DNA from: Clostridiales bacterium PH28_bin88
GTDB lineage: Bacteria; Bacillota; PH28-bin88
Assembly (NCBI GenBank): GCA_000987045.1
Contig: LAKY01000072.1
Span: 51,381-115,380 of the forward strand
Direction: 5' to 3'
DNA length: 64,000 bases
A program made the position numbers and the translations under genes. Below, in pieces: positions 8,573 to 16,932 of this stretch. Within the stretch, counting starts at the first letter, position 1. Each line of letters opens with the position of its first letter. The notes beneath the pieces were generated by a model that had not been told where the DNA came from, ran no database searches, and saw only the letters and a program-made list of their open reading frames with translations.

Positions 8573-9731
8573 GGTTTTCACACCCCCAACTCCCTAACCT
8601 GTATACCGTTTTTGCATTACCAGATAAGATAGCCTCCGCCGCTGTCAAAGCGAACTTCAGACTGATCGCTCCTTCCCCCTTTAATCGCCCCAGCACGGCG
8701 GCCAGTGCCTGCCTGGTATACAAAGCGCCCACCCAGTTCATCTCAGGGAGCCTGAAGGCGTCGGAACCGTGCATGACTTTAGAGACCGGTGCTATGGCCA
8801 ACACGTCTTCCAGTGCTTTTGCCACCCCGAAAGTAGCAAAAGGAGAAATGAGAGAGAGGTCCAGGTAGACGTTTTCCAGCACGCTGACCATAAAGGCCGC
8901 CTCTCTGGTCCAGGGATACCCGCCATGCACCAGCACAGTTCTAGTCCGGCGGTACGGGTCGGTGGTAAGCACCTCGTACAGCAGTTCCGGCCGGGCGGTA
9001 GCCAGGTGGATTTCCGAATCCCCCGCACCCGTATGTACCTGCATCACCTTGCCTGTTTCCCGGCAGGCCACAAAGGCTTTTAGCAGGCAATAGTCCCTGA
9101 GGGTTTTTAAACTGGCGGAAGGATCCTTTTGCCAAGCGGTATAAGCCCGCTCGGCCTCTTCCCTGCAGGGTACTCCTACGTTAAGCCCTGTGCGATACGC
9201 AATAATGGACTTAAGTCCGACGCACCCGGGGGCTCCCAGCGCCCTTTCAATCCCTTCTTGGTAGCGGGATTCAAAGGAGTAAAAATCAACCTGTTCTTGA
9301 AGCAACTCCTGGAGAAGCGGTTCGATGCGGTAAACCTCCCATGCAGGTACCGGCACCCTCCGCCTGAAATCATCCAGGTCTATCGTAGGCTGGGGATAAC
9401 CGGAATCTACCACTAACCCCGCCAAACCTGCATCCGCAAACAGCAAGCGAGTATACTGGTTCCCCATGGCCACTAACCCGTTGCGACGTTCCATTACCTC
9501 GTCCGGGAGATCACGGCAATCCAGCAAGCGAGACAACTGGCATAACAGGAACTCCTGCAGGACGGTCCCTGAGCCGCAACGAGGGTCTTCCACGATACTC
9601 CCCGGCCCAAGGACGGTTAAGGAAAACGACCGCGCAAACTCGTGGTAATTAAGTACCTCGTTGGGCAAAAAGGGATGGCAATGAGCGTCGATGGCCGTCA
9701 TCTGTCTTATTTCTTCTCTCAATTTCCCCAT
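8565..9731 (-). CDS. Amidohydrolase-2 family hydrolase (FluG N-terminal type)
   Basis: A 388-residue metal-dependent hydrolase of the TIM-barrel amidohydrolase superfamily. Metal-site motifs are IDAHCHPF (about 14-21), MQVHTGAGD, VLVHGGYPW and a C-terminal MHGSDAF. This family is found fused to a glutamine-synthetase domain in fungal FluG and next to such ligases in bacteria. Here both are encoded in one operon, which suggests that it hydrolyses a gamma-glutamyl amide made by the ligase. That role is inference from context. It overlaps the following aminotransferase gene. Confidence 0.78.
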   Translation of the reverse strand: MGKLREEIRQMTAIDAHCHPFLPNEVLNYHEFARSFSLTVLGPGSIVEDPRCGSGTVLQEFLLCQLSRLLDCRDLPDEVMERRNGLVAMGNQYTRLLFADAGLAGLVVDSGYPQPTIDLDDFRRRVPVPAWEVYRIEPLLQELLQEQVDFYSFESRYQEGIERALGAPGCVGLKSIIAYRTGLNVGVPCREEAERAYTAWQKDPSASLKTLRDYCLLKAFVACRETGKVMQVHTGAGDSEIHLATARPELLYEVLTTDPYRRTRTVLVHGGYPWTREAAFMVSVLENVYLDLSLISPFATFGVAKALEDVLAIAPVSKVMHGSDAFRLPEMNWVGALYTRQALAAVLGRLKGEGAISLKFALTAAEAILSGNAKTVYRLGSWGCENHE

Positions 9732-9779
9732 CGCATGGGTCCTCCTGAGTTGGCGGGCAGGTAAACAGCCCTCGATTTT

Positions 9780-10859
9780 TTATCTTGCGGCCTTAGTCTC
9801 TACTCCGGGAAAATCTCGTATGTAAAGCGTCAGGATTTTCATGAAGGTTTCCAATGAACCAATGTCCACATACTCATCATCCCCGTGGTGGTTTGCCCCT
9901 GCCGGGCCGAATTCCACCGCCGGAATGCCATGCTGCGAGAAGTACCGGGTATCCGCCGCCCCGTCCTGCCCGAATAACCTGGGCTCGTACCCGGTCACCG
10001 ATGCCACCGTCTTTGTTAACTGCAAGACGTAGGGGTTGTCGGGACTGGTTTGCACCGCCGGGGATCTGCTGATTACCCGTACACGATTCGGCCCGGAAAG
10101 GGACCTGATTTGCCGCAGGATTTCTTGGGAGTTCTGCCCTGGCAGAAAACGGATGTCCACCCCCATATAACAATCGGGCGGCACTTGGTTGTAAACCCTC
10201 CCTCCCCGGATTTTGGCCAGGTTGATGGAAGGACCGGAGAAAAAAGGAGAAGTCTCACCAGCAAAGGGCAAATTCTCGATCCCTCGGTATAATTCGACCG
10301 CCTTAAGAATGGCGTTATCTCCTAGCCAGGGTCTGCTACCGTGGGCCGCTACCCCCTGTACCCTGACGGCAAGTTGCAGGATTCCCTTGGCCTGCACCCC
10401 GATTCCCAGGTTAGAAGGTTCCCCGCAGATGACGAAGTCCCCTACATACCCACACCGCACCAGCATCTTAGTACCTCTACCGGCTGTCTCTTCGTCGGGT
10501 ACCAGCATCAGCACCACCCTACACCAGGGCGGGTTTTTGGTCAGATGGGCAACCACATGCATCATAGCCGCTACCGCGCCTAGCATATCATAGCTCCCCC
10601 GCCCGTAAAGCCTACCCTCTCTGACCTCGGGGAGAAATTGTTCGGTTCTCCCTGGAACCACGTCCAGGTGGCCATTTAGCACAATGGTTTTCTCCCCTCC
10701 ACCAACGTATGCTACCAGAGCTTCTACACCTCTCTCCTCCTTCAGGGTAACAGGAACTCCCCTCATCTCCAACCATTTGGCAGCAATTTGGAGGGAAATC
10801 TTCGCCCGGGAAGGCGAGGTTGGCTGGGTTCTAATCAATTCACTGGCAAGTTCCAACAC
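9780..10859 (-). CDS. M20 family metallopeptidase/deacylase (ArgE/DapE-like)
   Basis: A 359-residue dizinc amidase. Ligand motifs are in order: NGHLDVVPG, GRGSYDMLGA, VPDEETAGRGT (catalytic Glu-Glu), ICGEPSN and the C-terminal GANHHGDDEYV. A dimerisation domain with VAAHGSRP lies between them. Relatives remove acyl groups from N-acyl amino acids or cleave small peptides. First gene of the operon behind the sigma-54 promoter, so it probably frees the amino compound that later steps process. The GTG at 10859 has a weak ribosome site; a CTG nine bases upstream with GGGGG before it is a possible alternative. Confidence 0.85.
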   Translation of the reverse strand: MLELASELIRTQPTSPSRAKISLQIAAKWLEMRGVPVTLKEERGVEALVAYVGGGEKTIVLNGHLDVVPGRTEQFLPEVREGRLYGRGSYDMLGAVAAMMHVVAHLTKNPPWCRVVLMLVPDEETAGRGTKMLVRCGYVGDFVICGEPSNLGIGVQAKGILQLAVRVQGVAAHGSRPWLGDNAILKAVELYRGIENLPFAGETSPFFSGPSINLAKIRGGRVYNQVPPDCYMGVDIRFLPGQNSQEILRQIRSLSGPNRVRVISRSPAVQTSPDNPYVLQLTKTVASVTGYEPRLFGQDGAADTRYFSQHGIPAVEFGPAGANHHGDDEYVDIGSLETFMKILTLYIRDFPGVETKAAR

Positions 10860-10920
10860 TTCTTTCAGCGTGAATTCCCCCGTTCAAGCAGACAATGCAA
10901 AGACAGTTACCACCGTTAAA

Positions 10921-10936
10921 AGCAAAAACTGTACCA
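10921..10936 (-). promoter_or_regulatory. Sigma-54 (-24/-12) promoter of the amine-catabolic operon
   Basis: TGGTACAGTTTTTGCT on the minus strand matches TGGYACR-N4-TTGCW at every position, with GG and GC exactly 10 bp apart. It lies about 60 bp before the M20 gene and just after the terminator of the sigma-54 activator gene. Confidence 0.85.
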
Positions 10937-10940
10937 GAAG

Positions 10941-10985
10941 AAAAAAACCATTCATTCCTGCATTTTTATGCAGGACGATGAATGG
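10941..10985 (-). terminator. Intrinsic terminator after the sigma-54 activator gene
   Basis: Long stem (CCATTCAT pairing ATGAATGG, then TCCTGCAT pairing ATGCAGGA with a two-base bulge, 10948-10985) followed on the minus strand by seven T. It closes the addB-addA-activator transcript directly before the sigma-54 promoter. Confidence 0.8.
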
Positions 10986-11039
10986 GATGGGTTTTTGCGG
11001 GATGTGTGGGTGATCCTATTCATCCCTTTTTATCATCCC
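10984..11039. promoter_or_regulatory. Candidate upstream activating sequence for the sigma-54 activator
   Basis: Four copies of one hexamer in 56 bp: GGGATG at 10984 and 10999, its complement CATCCC at 11021 and 11034. They sit about 48-104 bp upstream of the -24 element, where sigma-54 activators usually bind. The last copy lies in the 3' end of the activator gene. The repeats are seen; binding is inferred. Confidence 0.4.
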
Positions 11040-13099
11040 GTTGAGCGGGTAAGGGTTTCTGCAATCTTTCTTCCTTCCTCTGTGAGCCGCGTACCCGCGC
11101 GCCCCAGCCCGGCCTTTACCAATCCCGCCACCGCCAGGCGGGCCAAACGGGAACGCACTTCCTGCTCACCCAGGTCGATCCCCTGGGCGCGGGCGTGTAA
11201 TGCTAAGGAACGCCGCCCCGCCTTTTGGCCCGCCTTTTCAGCCCGATACAACTCGCGAAGAAGAAATCGGATTTCCGGCTGTTCCAGCAGGTTATCAGGA
11301 ATCACCAACGGTTTATTAACCCTCTCGGTAAATGGCATATGGGGGACACCTGAACCTGCCCGCCGGATGGAATCCGGCAAGTTTTCCAAAAGTAACTTAC
11401 CGTCGGATATGTTCACCATATATTCAATACAATTTTCCAGTTCACGGACGTTGCCGGGCCAATGGTAGCTGGTGAATACTTCCAGGATATCCGCCGGCAG
11501 ATCATGTTTGTATCCCAGTCTATGCAAAAAATGGCGAACGAGTCCGGGAATATCATCCTTTCGCTGGCGTAAAGGAGGTATCTTTAATGGAAGGACGTTA
11601 AGCCGGTAGTAGAGATCAGCCCGGAACGCCCCCTCCTCCACCAATCGCTCCAGTTCCCGGTTTGTAGCGGCAATTACTCGCACATCCACTGGAATCACCC
11701 GGGAGCCGCCCACCCGCATGACAACCTTCTCCTGCAACACCCGGAGCAACCTGGCCTGCAATTCCAGGGGCAGATCCCCAATTTCATCCAGAAAAATCGT
11801 CCCCCTGTGGGCCTGCTCGAAAAGCCCGGCCTTCCCTCCCCGCTTCGCACCGGTAAAAGCCCCTTCTTCGTATCCGAACAGCTCACTTTCCAGCAGGGTG
11901 TGCGGGAGGGCCGCGCAATTGACTGCGACAAACGGGTAGCCTTTACGCTGAGAAGCGTTATGCAATGCCTGGGCAAACAACTCCTTCCCCGTCCCGCTTT
12001 CACCCTGGATAAGGATGGAGGAATCTCCGCGGGTTAGTTTGCGGGCGGTAGTAATAACCTTCCTGATAGCTTCCCCCTCAAAGACTATATCTTCAAAGGT
12101 GTACCTGGCCACATATCCCTTACGCTTCAGTTCCCGCCGGAGCTTGTCTTCCAACTCCTCAATTTCGGTAGCCGCCTTAAAGGTAATCACCGCTCCTACA
12201 GCCACCCTGGTCTTGATAAGCGGTACTCGATTTACCACCAGGTCCTGCTGCCCCACCCGGCATAAGGTGTCCACCACCGGGTCTCCACCGGTCCCGCAGC
12301 TCACTGCCAGTTCCGGGCAAATGTGCTCCAGGTGCTGGCCAAGGGCTTTCCAGCCTTGAACCTTCAATATTCTCTCCGCCATCCGGTTAAAGAGGGTCAC
12401 CCGGCCCTCCCTGTCCAGCGCAATCACCCCTTCGTGAACGATATCCAAAATCAACTCAGTCTGCTCCAGCATGTCACCCAGAAGGTTGATGGCCTTTTGC
12501 AGCCCCGGGCTCCTGGGAATAGTCCTTTCCATGTAATCAGCCACCATCTGGTTCATGGATTCGTCAAAGAGGCTGAACTTGGTGAGGATGTCTACCACCG
12601 TGCTACTGTCCACCACCCGGTTACCCAGATCGATGATCTGCGTTACCGCCGGCGGGACAAATTCCCTTTCCCCAGGGGTAATAGCCAGCGGTAATTGAGG
12701 GAAAGCCGCCATACCCGGGTAAACGGGAACCAACTCCAGGTGTTTGGCGCCCAGCTCATGGAGAAGGGCAATGGTTTCCACTGCCGAATCCAAGTCATCA
12801 TTGACCAGCATGGCCTTTGTCCTAGAAGGCAGGTACATCACTTTTTCCCAGCTATGTTTTAGAATTGTTCGCCGTACTACCAGGATATCGGTACCCTGGT
12901 TGATGTAGGGCGTTACTTCCGGAGTCAGGTGCAGGCTGGTGAGAAGCACCAAGTCGGCCTCTACCGGCCTTTTGATTCCTTCTTGTATCGACATGGTACT
13001 GATCGAGAAAAATTTTCCAATGAGTGCCTCAAGCTGCATAACCACTGCCCGGCTGGTACTGGGACGTTTGGCAACAATAACCAGGTTAAACTTCTTCAT
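11033..13099 (-). CDS. Sigma-54-dependent transcriptional activator (sensor-PAS-AAA+)
   Basis: A 688-residue enhancer-binding protein. The first ~200 residues form an alpha/beta sensor region, residues ~215-320 a PAS domain (LDIVHEGVIALDREGRVTLFN), and ~340-570 the AAA+ domain with GESGTGKE (Walker A), [12 protein letters not shown] (the sigma-54 contact loop), IFLDEIGDLPL (Walker B) and [10 protein letters not shown]. The C-terminus looks like a winged-helix segment (LAVAGLVKAGLGRAGTRLTEEG) and not the usual Fis-type helix-turn-helix. It overlaps the addA stop in ATGA, so it is translationally coupled to the repair genes. The sigma-54 promoter immediately downstream is its probable target. 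Confidence 0.9.
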   Translation of the reverse strand: MKKFNLVIVAKRPSTSRAVVMQLEALIGKFFSISTMSIQEGIKRPVEADLVLLTSLHLTPEVTPYINQGTDILVVRRTILKHSWEKVMYLPSRTKAMLVNDDLDSAVETIALLHELGAKHLELVPVYPGMAAFPQLPLAITPGEREFVPPAVTQIIDLGNRVVDSSTVVDILTKFSLFDESMNQMVADYMERTIPRSPGLQKAINLLGDMLEQTELILDIVHEGVIALDREGRVTLFNRMAERILKVQGWKALGQHLEHICPELAVSCGTGGDPVVDTLCRVGQQDLVVNRVPLIKTRVAVGAVITFKAATEIEELEDKLRRELKRKGYVARYTFEDIVFEGEAIRKVITTARKLTRGDSSILIQGESGTGKELFAQALHNASQRKGYPFVAVNCAALPHTLLESELFGYEEGAFTGAKRGGKAGLFEQAHRGTIFLDEIGDLPLELQARLLRVLQEKVVMRVGGSRVIPVDVRVIAATNRELERLVEEGAFRADLYYRLNVLPLKIPPLRQRKDDIPGLVRHFLHRLGYKHDLPADILEVFTSYHWPGNVRELENCIEYMVNISDGKLLLENLPDSIRRAGSGVPHMPFTERVNKPLVIPDNLLEQPEIRFLLRELYRAEKAGQKAGRRSLALHARAQGIDLGEQEVRSRLARLAVAGLVKAGLGRAGTRLTEEGRKIAETLTRSTG

Positions 13100-16000
13100 T
13101 CCGCATCCCTCACTGGCACACGCACTTCTTTCCCCAGGGTCAGGAAATACAGGTAGGCCTCCTTTACCGGCCGGCGGTGGATAGCCTCTACTGCCCGGGC
13201 ATAGAGCCTTAGTTGGCCCCGGTAACTCGCGGCCACCCTCTCCAGGTCACCCTCCATGACCCGGTCTGTCTTGAAGTCTACCAAGAGAAAGCCGTCACCC
13301 TCGTCCACCAGGCAATCAATAATACCTTGCACCAGCACCCGGTCTTCCCCCGCCACCAGGGGAGGAAGTTCCGGGTAGACCTCAACGGCGGGGAGTCCCA
13401 GGGAAAAAGGTAATTCCCGGCGCACTTGCTCCCGCCTGTCCAGCAACCGCTGGCCCAAAGAACTCCTGAAAAAAGCCGCCAGTTCCGCTACTCCCACCGC
13501 TGCCGCCTGTTCGGGAGTAAGCAGTTCCCTCGTCACCATTGCTGCCACCTGGTCCAGAATACCTGCCTCGTCCAGCGGGCGCTTCAGGTCCAGGTGCTGG
13601 GCAACCAAGTGCATGACAGTACCTCTTTCAGCAGCGGATAGGCCCCTATTGTCCTGTAAGAAAACCGGCCGGGAAGATATCCCTGTCCTGAAGAGGCTCA
13701 GCCCGGTATCCTCTTCTACGGTTCCACCGTCAAAGCGCCGTTTCACCTCACTGACGGCCACTTTGGCCGCTTTACCTGCCAGCACCTGGCGGGGAGAAAC
13801 CCACGACAGCCTTCTCTCCAGTTCAGCCATCAACCCGGGGTTAGCCGGTAGGGCCAGGGGTTCCAGACGACGGACCCTCTCCCAATCCACCTCCTGGTTC
13901 ACTTGCTGCGGCAAGCTGGTTTCCAACTGCTTCCCGCCGTGCCGGCCCCATACCTGCAGGTCCCAGGAGGACCGGTCATCCCGGACTTCCGGATCATCAG
14001 GTAGGTGCTCACACCCACCCATCGAGCGCAAGAGGTCACCGTCAGCGTGCCGCGCAAGAGCGCCGCACACCCAGTCCAGGTGAGTCTGCGCCGCCGCCAG
14101 CTGTCCATCCGGCAGTGCCCAGCCGCGGTGTGCCACCGCCTGGCACCATTTACCGCAGGACCTGGCCAGATCGCGCGCGGATCCCACCAACACCAGCCGT
14201 TCCCTGGCTCTGGTAAGGGCCACGTATAGCACCCGGAGTTCTTCCGCCAGGCCCTCCACCCGGCAGCGTTGCTGGATGGCCGTGTGGGCAAGGGTAGGAT
14301 ACTTGATCCGCGCTCCCGGGTCCACCAGCACAGCGCCGATCCCTAGGTCCCGGTGCACCAGGACATCCCCTGAAAGGTCGCGGAAGTTAAACTGCTTACC
14401 CAGGTCAGCCACAAACACCACGGGGAACTCCAGCCCCTTACTCTTGTGGATACTCATCAGTCGCACCACGTCTTCATTTTCCCCCAGAGCCCGGGCGGTG
14501 CCCAGGTCCCCCTCACTGTCCCTCAGCCTTTCCACGAACCTGAGGAACCTGAACAACCCCTGGCGGGAAAAACGCTCGGACTGCCTGGCGCGATCCTGTA
14601 AAGCCCGCAGGTTGGCCTGTCGCTGGCTCCCTCCCGGCATTCCCCCCGCATAGTCCAGGTAAGCGGTATCCCGGTAGATCCGCCAGATCAGGTCCCCAAG
14701 GGGCGCTCTCCTGGCAGCCGTTCGCCACTCATCCAATTGCTTTAAGAACTGCTCCAGCCTCAGAGACAGGTCACCCAGATCCTTCTTCCGGGCTGCCGCC
14801 ACCACCGCGGAGTAGAAGTCGCCGTTCCCGCACGTCCGTACCCTGGCCAGGTCGGCAGCGGTCAGCCCCACCATGGGCGATCGCAGCACCGCCACCAGCG
14901 GTATATCCTGGCGCGGGTTGTCGATCAACCGCAGCAGCGACAGCATGGTTTCCACTTCCGTGGCCGCAAAGTACCCGGTACCAAGTTCGGTATAGGCGGG
15001 GATATCCTGCCGGCGGAATACCTCAAGCAGGGTATTGGCCCGTACCCGGGTGGACCGCATCAGGATCACGATGTCCCGGTACGAGACCGGGCGGTAGCAC
15101 CCGGCTCCCTTGTCCCACACCTGAAACTCCCGGCCCAGCACCATCTCCCGGATGCGCCGGGCTATCACCATCGCTTCCAGCTCCAGCGCCTCCAAATCCT
15201 CCAGGTTCTCCTCACCTTCCGCCTCTACCTCAGCCGGCAGGCCGTCCGCCCCCGGCTCCACTTGCTCCTTCCCTTCCCCGGACGGCGCCTGCCGCTCCAC
15301 CAGGTGGACCTCCACAGGCCCGGCAGCTGACGGGGTTTTGCCTTCAACAGCGGCGACCTCAGGGTAGTCGGCCCCACAGGTCAGTTCCGCTGCCAGGTCA
15401 TAGGCCATCTCTCCGACCCCCGGTGTCATCACCTGGCGGAACAGGAAGTTGACCGCGTCGATCACGCCAACCCGGCTGCGGAAGTTAGCGGTTAAGTTTA
15501 CCCTCCGCTCTCTCCCACCCGGTACATCGGGGTATCTTTGGTACTTTTCCAGGAACAACCGGGGTTCAGCCATGCGAAACCGGTAAATGCTCTGCTTCAC
15601 GTCCCCCACCATGAACAGGTTGGGGAGCTCTTGCCGGTCCTGGCGGGAAACCAGGGAAAGGATAGCGTCCTGGACCCCGTTGATGTCCTGGTATTCGTCC
15701 ACCAGCACCTCGTCGAACCGTGATCGCATATCCAGTGCTACCGGAGAGGGCGCGGGGTTCCCTTGATGGTCCTGTTCTCGCAGAAGCTGCAGGCAGTAAT
15801 GTTCCAGATCGGCGAAATCCACAAGGCCCCGGGAGGCTTTGGCTTGTGAGTAAGCTGCATCATAATCCAAAACTAACTCTACCAAAGCTGCCACCCGGCT
15901 ACCCACCACCCGCAGGTCGGTCACCAGTTCTTGCGAAGACCTGGCAAAATACTTCTCCCCCAAGCCCCCGAGCAGCTTCTTGGCTTCGTCACGTAGATCC

Positions 16001-16932
16001 TGCACCGCTTGTTTAAGTCTTTCATCCACCGTTCCCGATTTGACCGCGGGAAGCCGCCCGAACGCGGCCTGCAGCCAAAGCTCCCGCAGGGTGTCCCATT
16101 TCTCCCGGGCACAAGCCTGGGCCAGGTCCCGCACTACGGCAAGGTCCTGCTCCAGGGTCTCCCTGTAAGCCGCCGGGCCTCCCGGGCGGTTGGCCGCCTC
16201 CAGGGCCTGGACCAGCGCCGCCTCTGCCCGGGCCAACTGGAAAGAAACCAGTGCCAGGACCGTCCCGGTCCAGGGTAAATCCTCCAGCCCGGTCCCTGCC
16301 GTCAGCCGGAATCGTTCAGCTGCCCTCAACAGCCACTCGCGAGGAGACGGGTGACTGCGAGCGAAATCGTACACTTTCAGCATGATCTCCATCAGCCCCT
16401 CGTCGCCCCGCTGTCCTCCGTAGCACTCCGCCAGGTCGGTAAATGGCCCGCCTTCCGGCTCGGCGGCATACTTCCGTTCGAACAGGTCTTCGGCCACCTC
16501 CAGCCTTAGCAAGGTCGCTTCCGCATCGTCCGCCACCCGGAACATGGGGTCAAGTCCCAACTGGTAGAAATGGCTTCTGATCGCCTGTAAACAAAAGGAG
16601 TGGAGGGTGGAAACGGCGGCCCTGTTCAGGAGCGCCAGTTGCCGGTGCAAGTGGAGGTTTTCCGGCTCCTGCTCCAGGGCCTTTTTCAACGCCTCTCCGA
16701 TCCGCTGGCGCATTTCCGCCGCGGCAGCTTCGGTGAAAGTCACCACCAGCATCCGGTCTATATCCACCGGCTGTTTCCGGTCAAGGAGACGGCGGATGAT
16801 GCGCTCCACAAGCACCGCCGTCTTGCCGGCGCCGGCCGCGGCGGATACCAGCAAGTTGCAGTCCCTTACGGTGATGGCATCCCACTGGGCCGGTGTCCAG
16901 CGTCCCTGACCGCTGTGGTTTCCCTTACTCAT
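13096..16932 (-). CDS. addA: ATP-dependent helicase/nuclease subunit A (AddA)
   Basis: UvrD-like 3'-5' helicase with a C-terminal RecB-type nuclease (1278 aa). With AddB it processes double-strand breaks to Chi-dependent 3' tails for RecA. Motifs: SAAAGAGKTAVLVERI (Walker A), VLVDEYQDINGVQ (II), VRLMSIHKSKGLEFPVVFV (V), LYVALTRARERLVLVG (VI), and the nuclease core GIIDCLVDEGDGFLLVDFKTDR near the end. The ATG at 16932 follows AAAGGGAG and overlaps the addB stop by 8 bp; the longer GTG/ATG extension to 16953 has no better site. The sigma-54 activator gene overlaps its 3' end. Confidence 0.95.
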   Translation of the reverse strand: MSKGNHSGQGRWTPAQWDAITVRDCNLLVSAAAGAGKTAVLVERIIRRLLDRKQPVDIDRMLVVTFTEAAAAEMRQRIGEALKKALEQEPENLHLHRQLALLNRAAVSTLHSFCLQAIRSHFYQLGLDPMFRVADDAEATLLRLEVAEDLFERKYAAEPEGGPFTDLAECYGGQRGDEGLMEIMLKVYDFARSHPSPREWLLRAAERFRLTAGTGLEDLPWTGTVLALVSFQLARAEAALVQALEAANRPGGPAAYRETLEQDLAVVRDLAQACAREKWDTLRELWLQAAFGRLPAVKSGTVDERLKQAVQDLRDEAKKLLGGLGEKYFARSSQELVTDLRVVGSRVAALVELVLDYDAAYSQAKASRGLVDFADLEHYCLQLLREQDHQGNPAPSPVALDMRSRFDEVLVDEYQDINGVQDAILSLVSRQDRQELPNLFMVGDVKQSIYRFRMAEPRLFLEKYQRYPDVPGGRERRVNLTANFRSRVGVIDAVNFLFRQVMTPGVGEMAYDLAAELTCGADYPEVAAVEGKTPSAAGPVEVHLVERQAPSGEGKEQVEPGADGLPAEVEAEGEENLEDLEALELEAMVIARRIREMVLGREFQVWDKGAGCYRPVSYRDIVILMRSTRVRANTLLEVFRRQDIPAYTELGTGYFAATEVETMLSLLRLIDNPRQDIPLVAVLRSPMVGLTAADLARVRTCGNGDFYSAVVAAARKKDLGDLSLRLEQFLKQLDEWRTAARRAPLGDLIWRIYRDTAYLDYAGGMPGGSQRQANLRALQDRARQSERFSRQGLFRFLRFVERLRDSEGDLGTARALGENEDVVRLMSIHKSKGLEFPVVFVADLGKQFNFRDLSGDVLVHRDLGIGAVLVDPGARIKYPTLAHTAIQQRCRVEGLAEELRVLYVALTRARERLVLVGSARDLARSCGKWCQAVAHRGWALPDGQLAAAQTHLDWVCGALARHADGDLLRSMGGCEHLPDDPEVRDDRSSWDLQVWGRHGGKQLETSLPQQVNQEVDWERVRRLEPLALPANPGLMAELERRLSWVSPRQVLAGKAAKVAVSEVKRRFDGGTVEEDTGLSLFRTGISSRPVFLQDNRGLSAAERGTVMHLVAQHLDLKRPLDEAGILDQVAAMVTRELLTPEQAAAVGVAELAAFFRSSLGQRLLDRREQVRRELPFSLGLPAVEVYPELPPLVAGEDRVLVQGIIDCLVDEGDGFLLVDFKTDRVMEGDLERVAASYRGQLRLYARAVEAIHRRPVKEAYLYFLTLGKEVRVPVRDAE

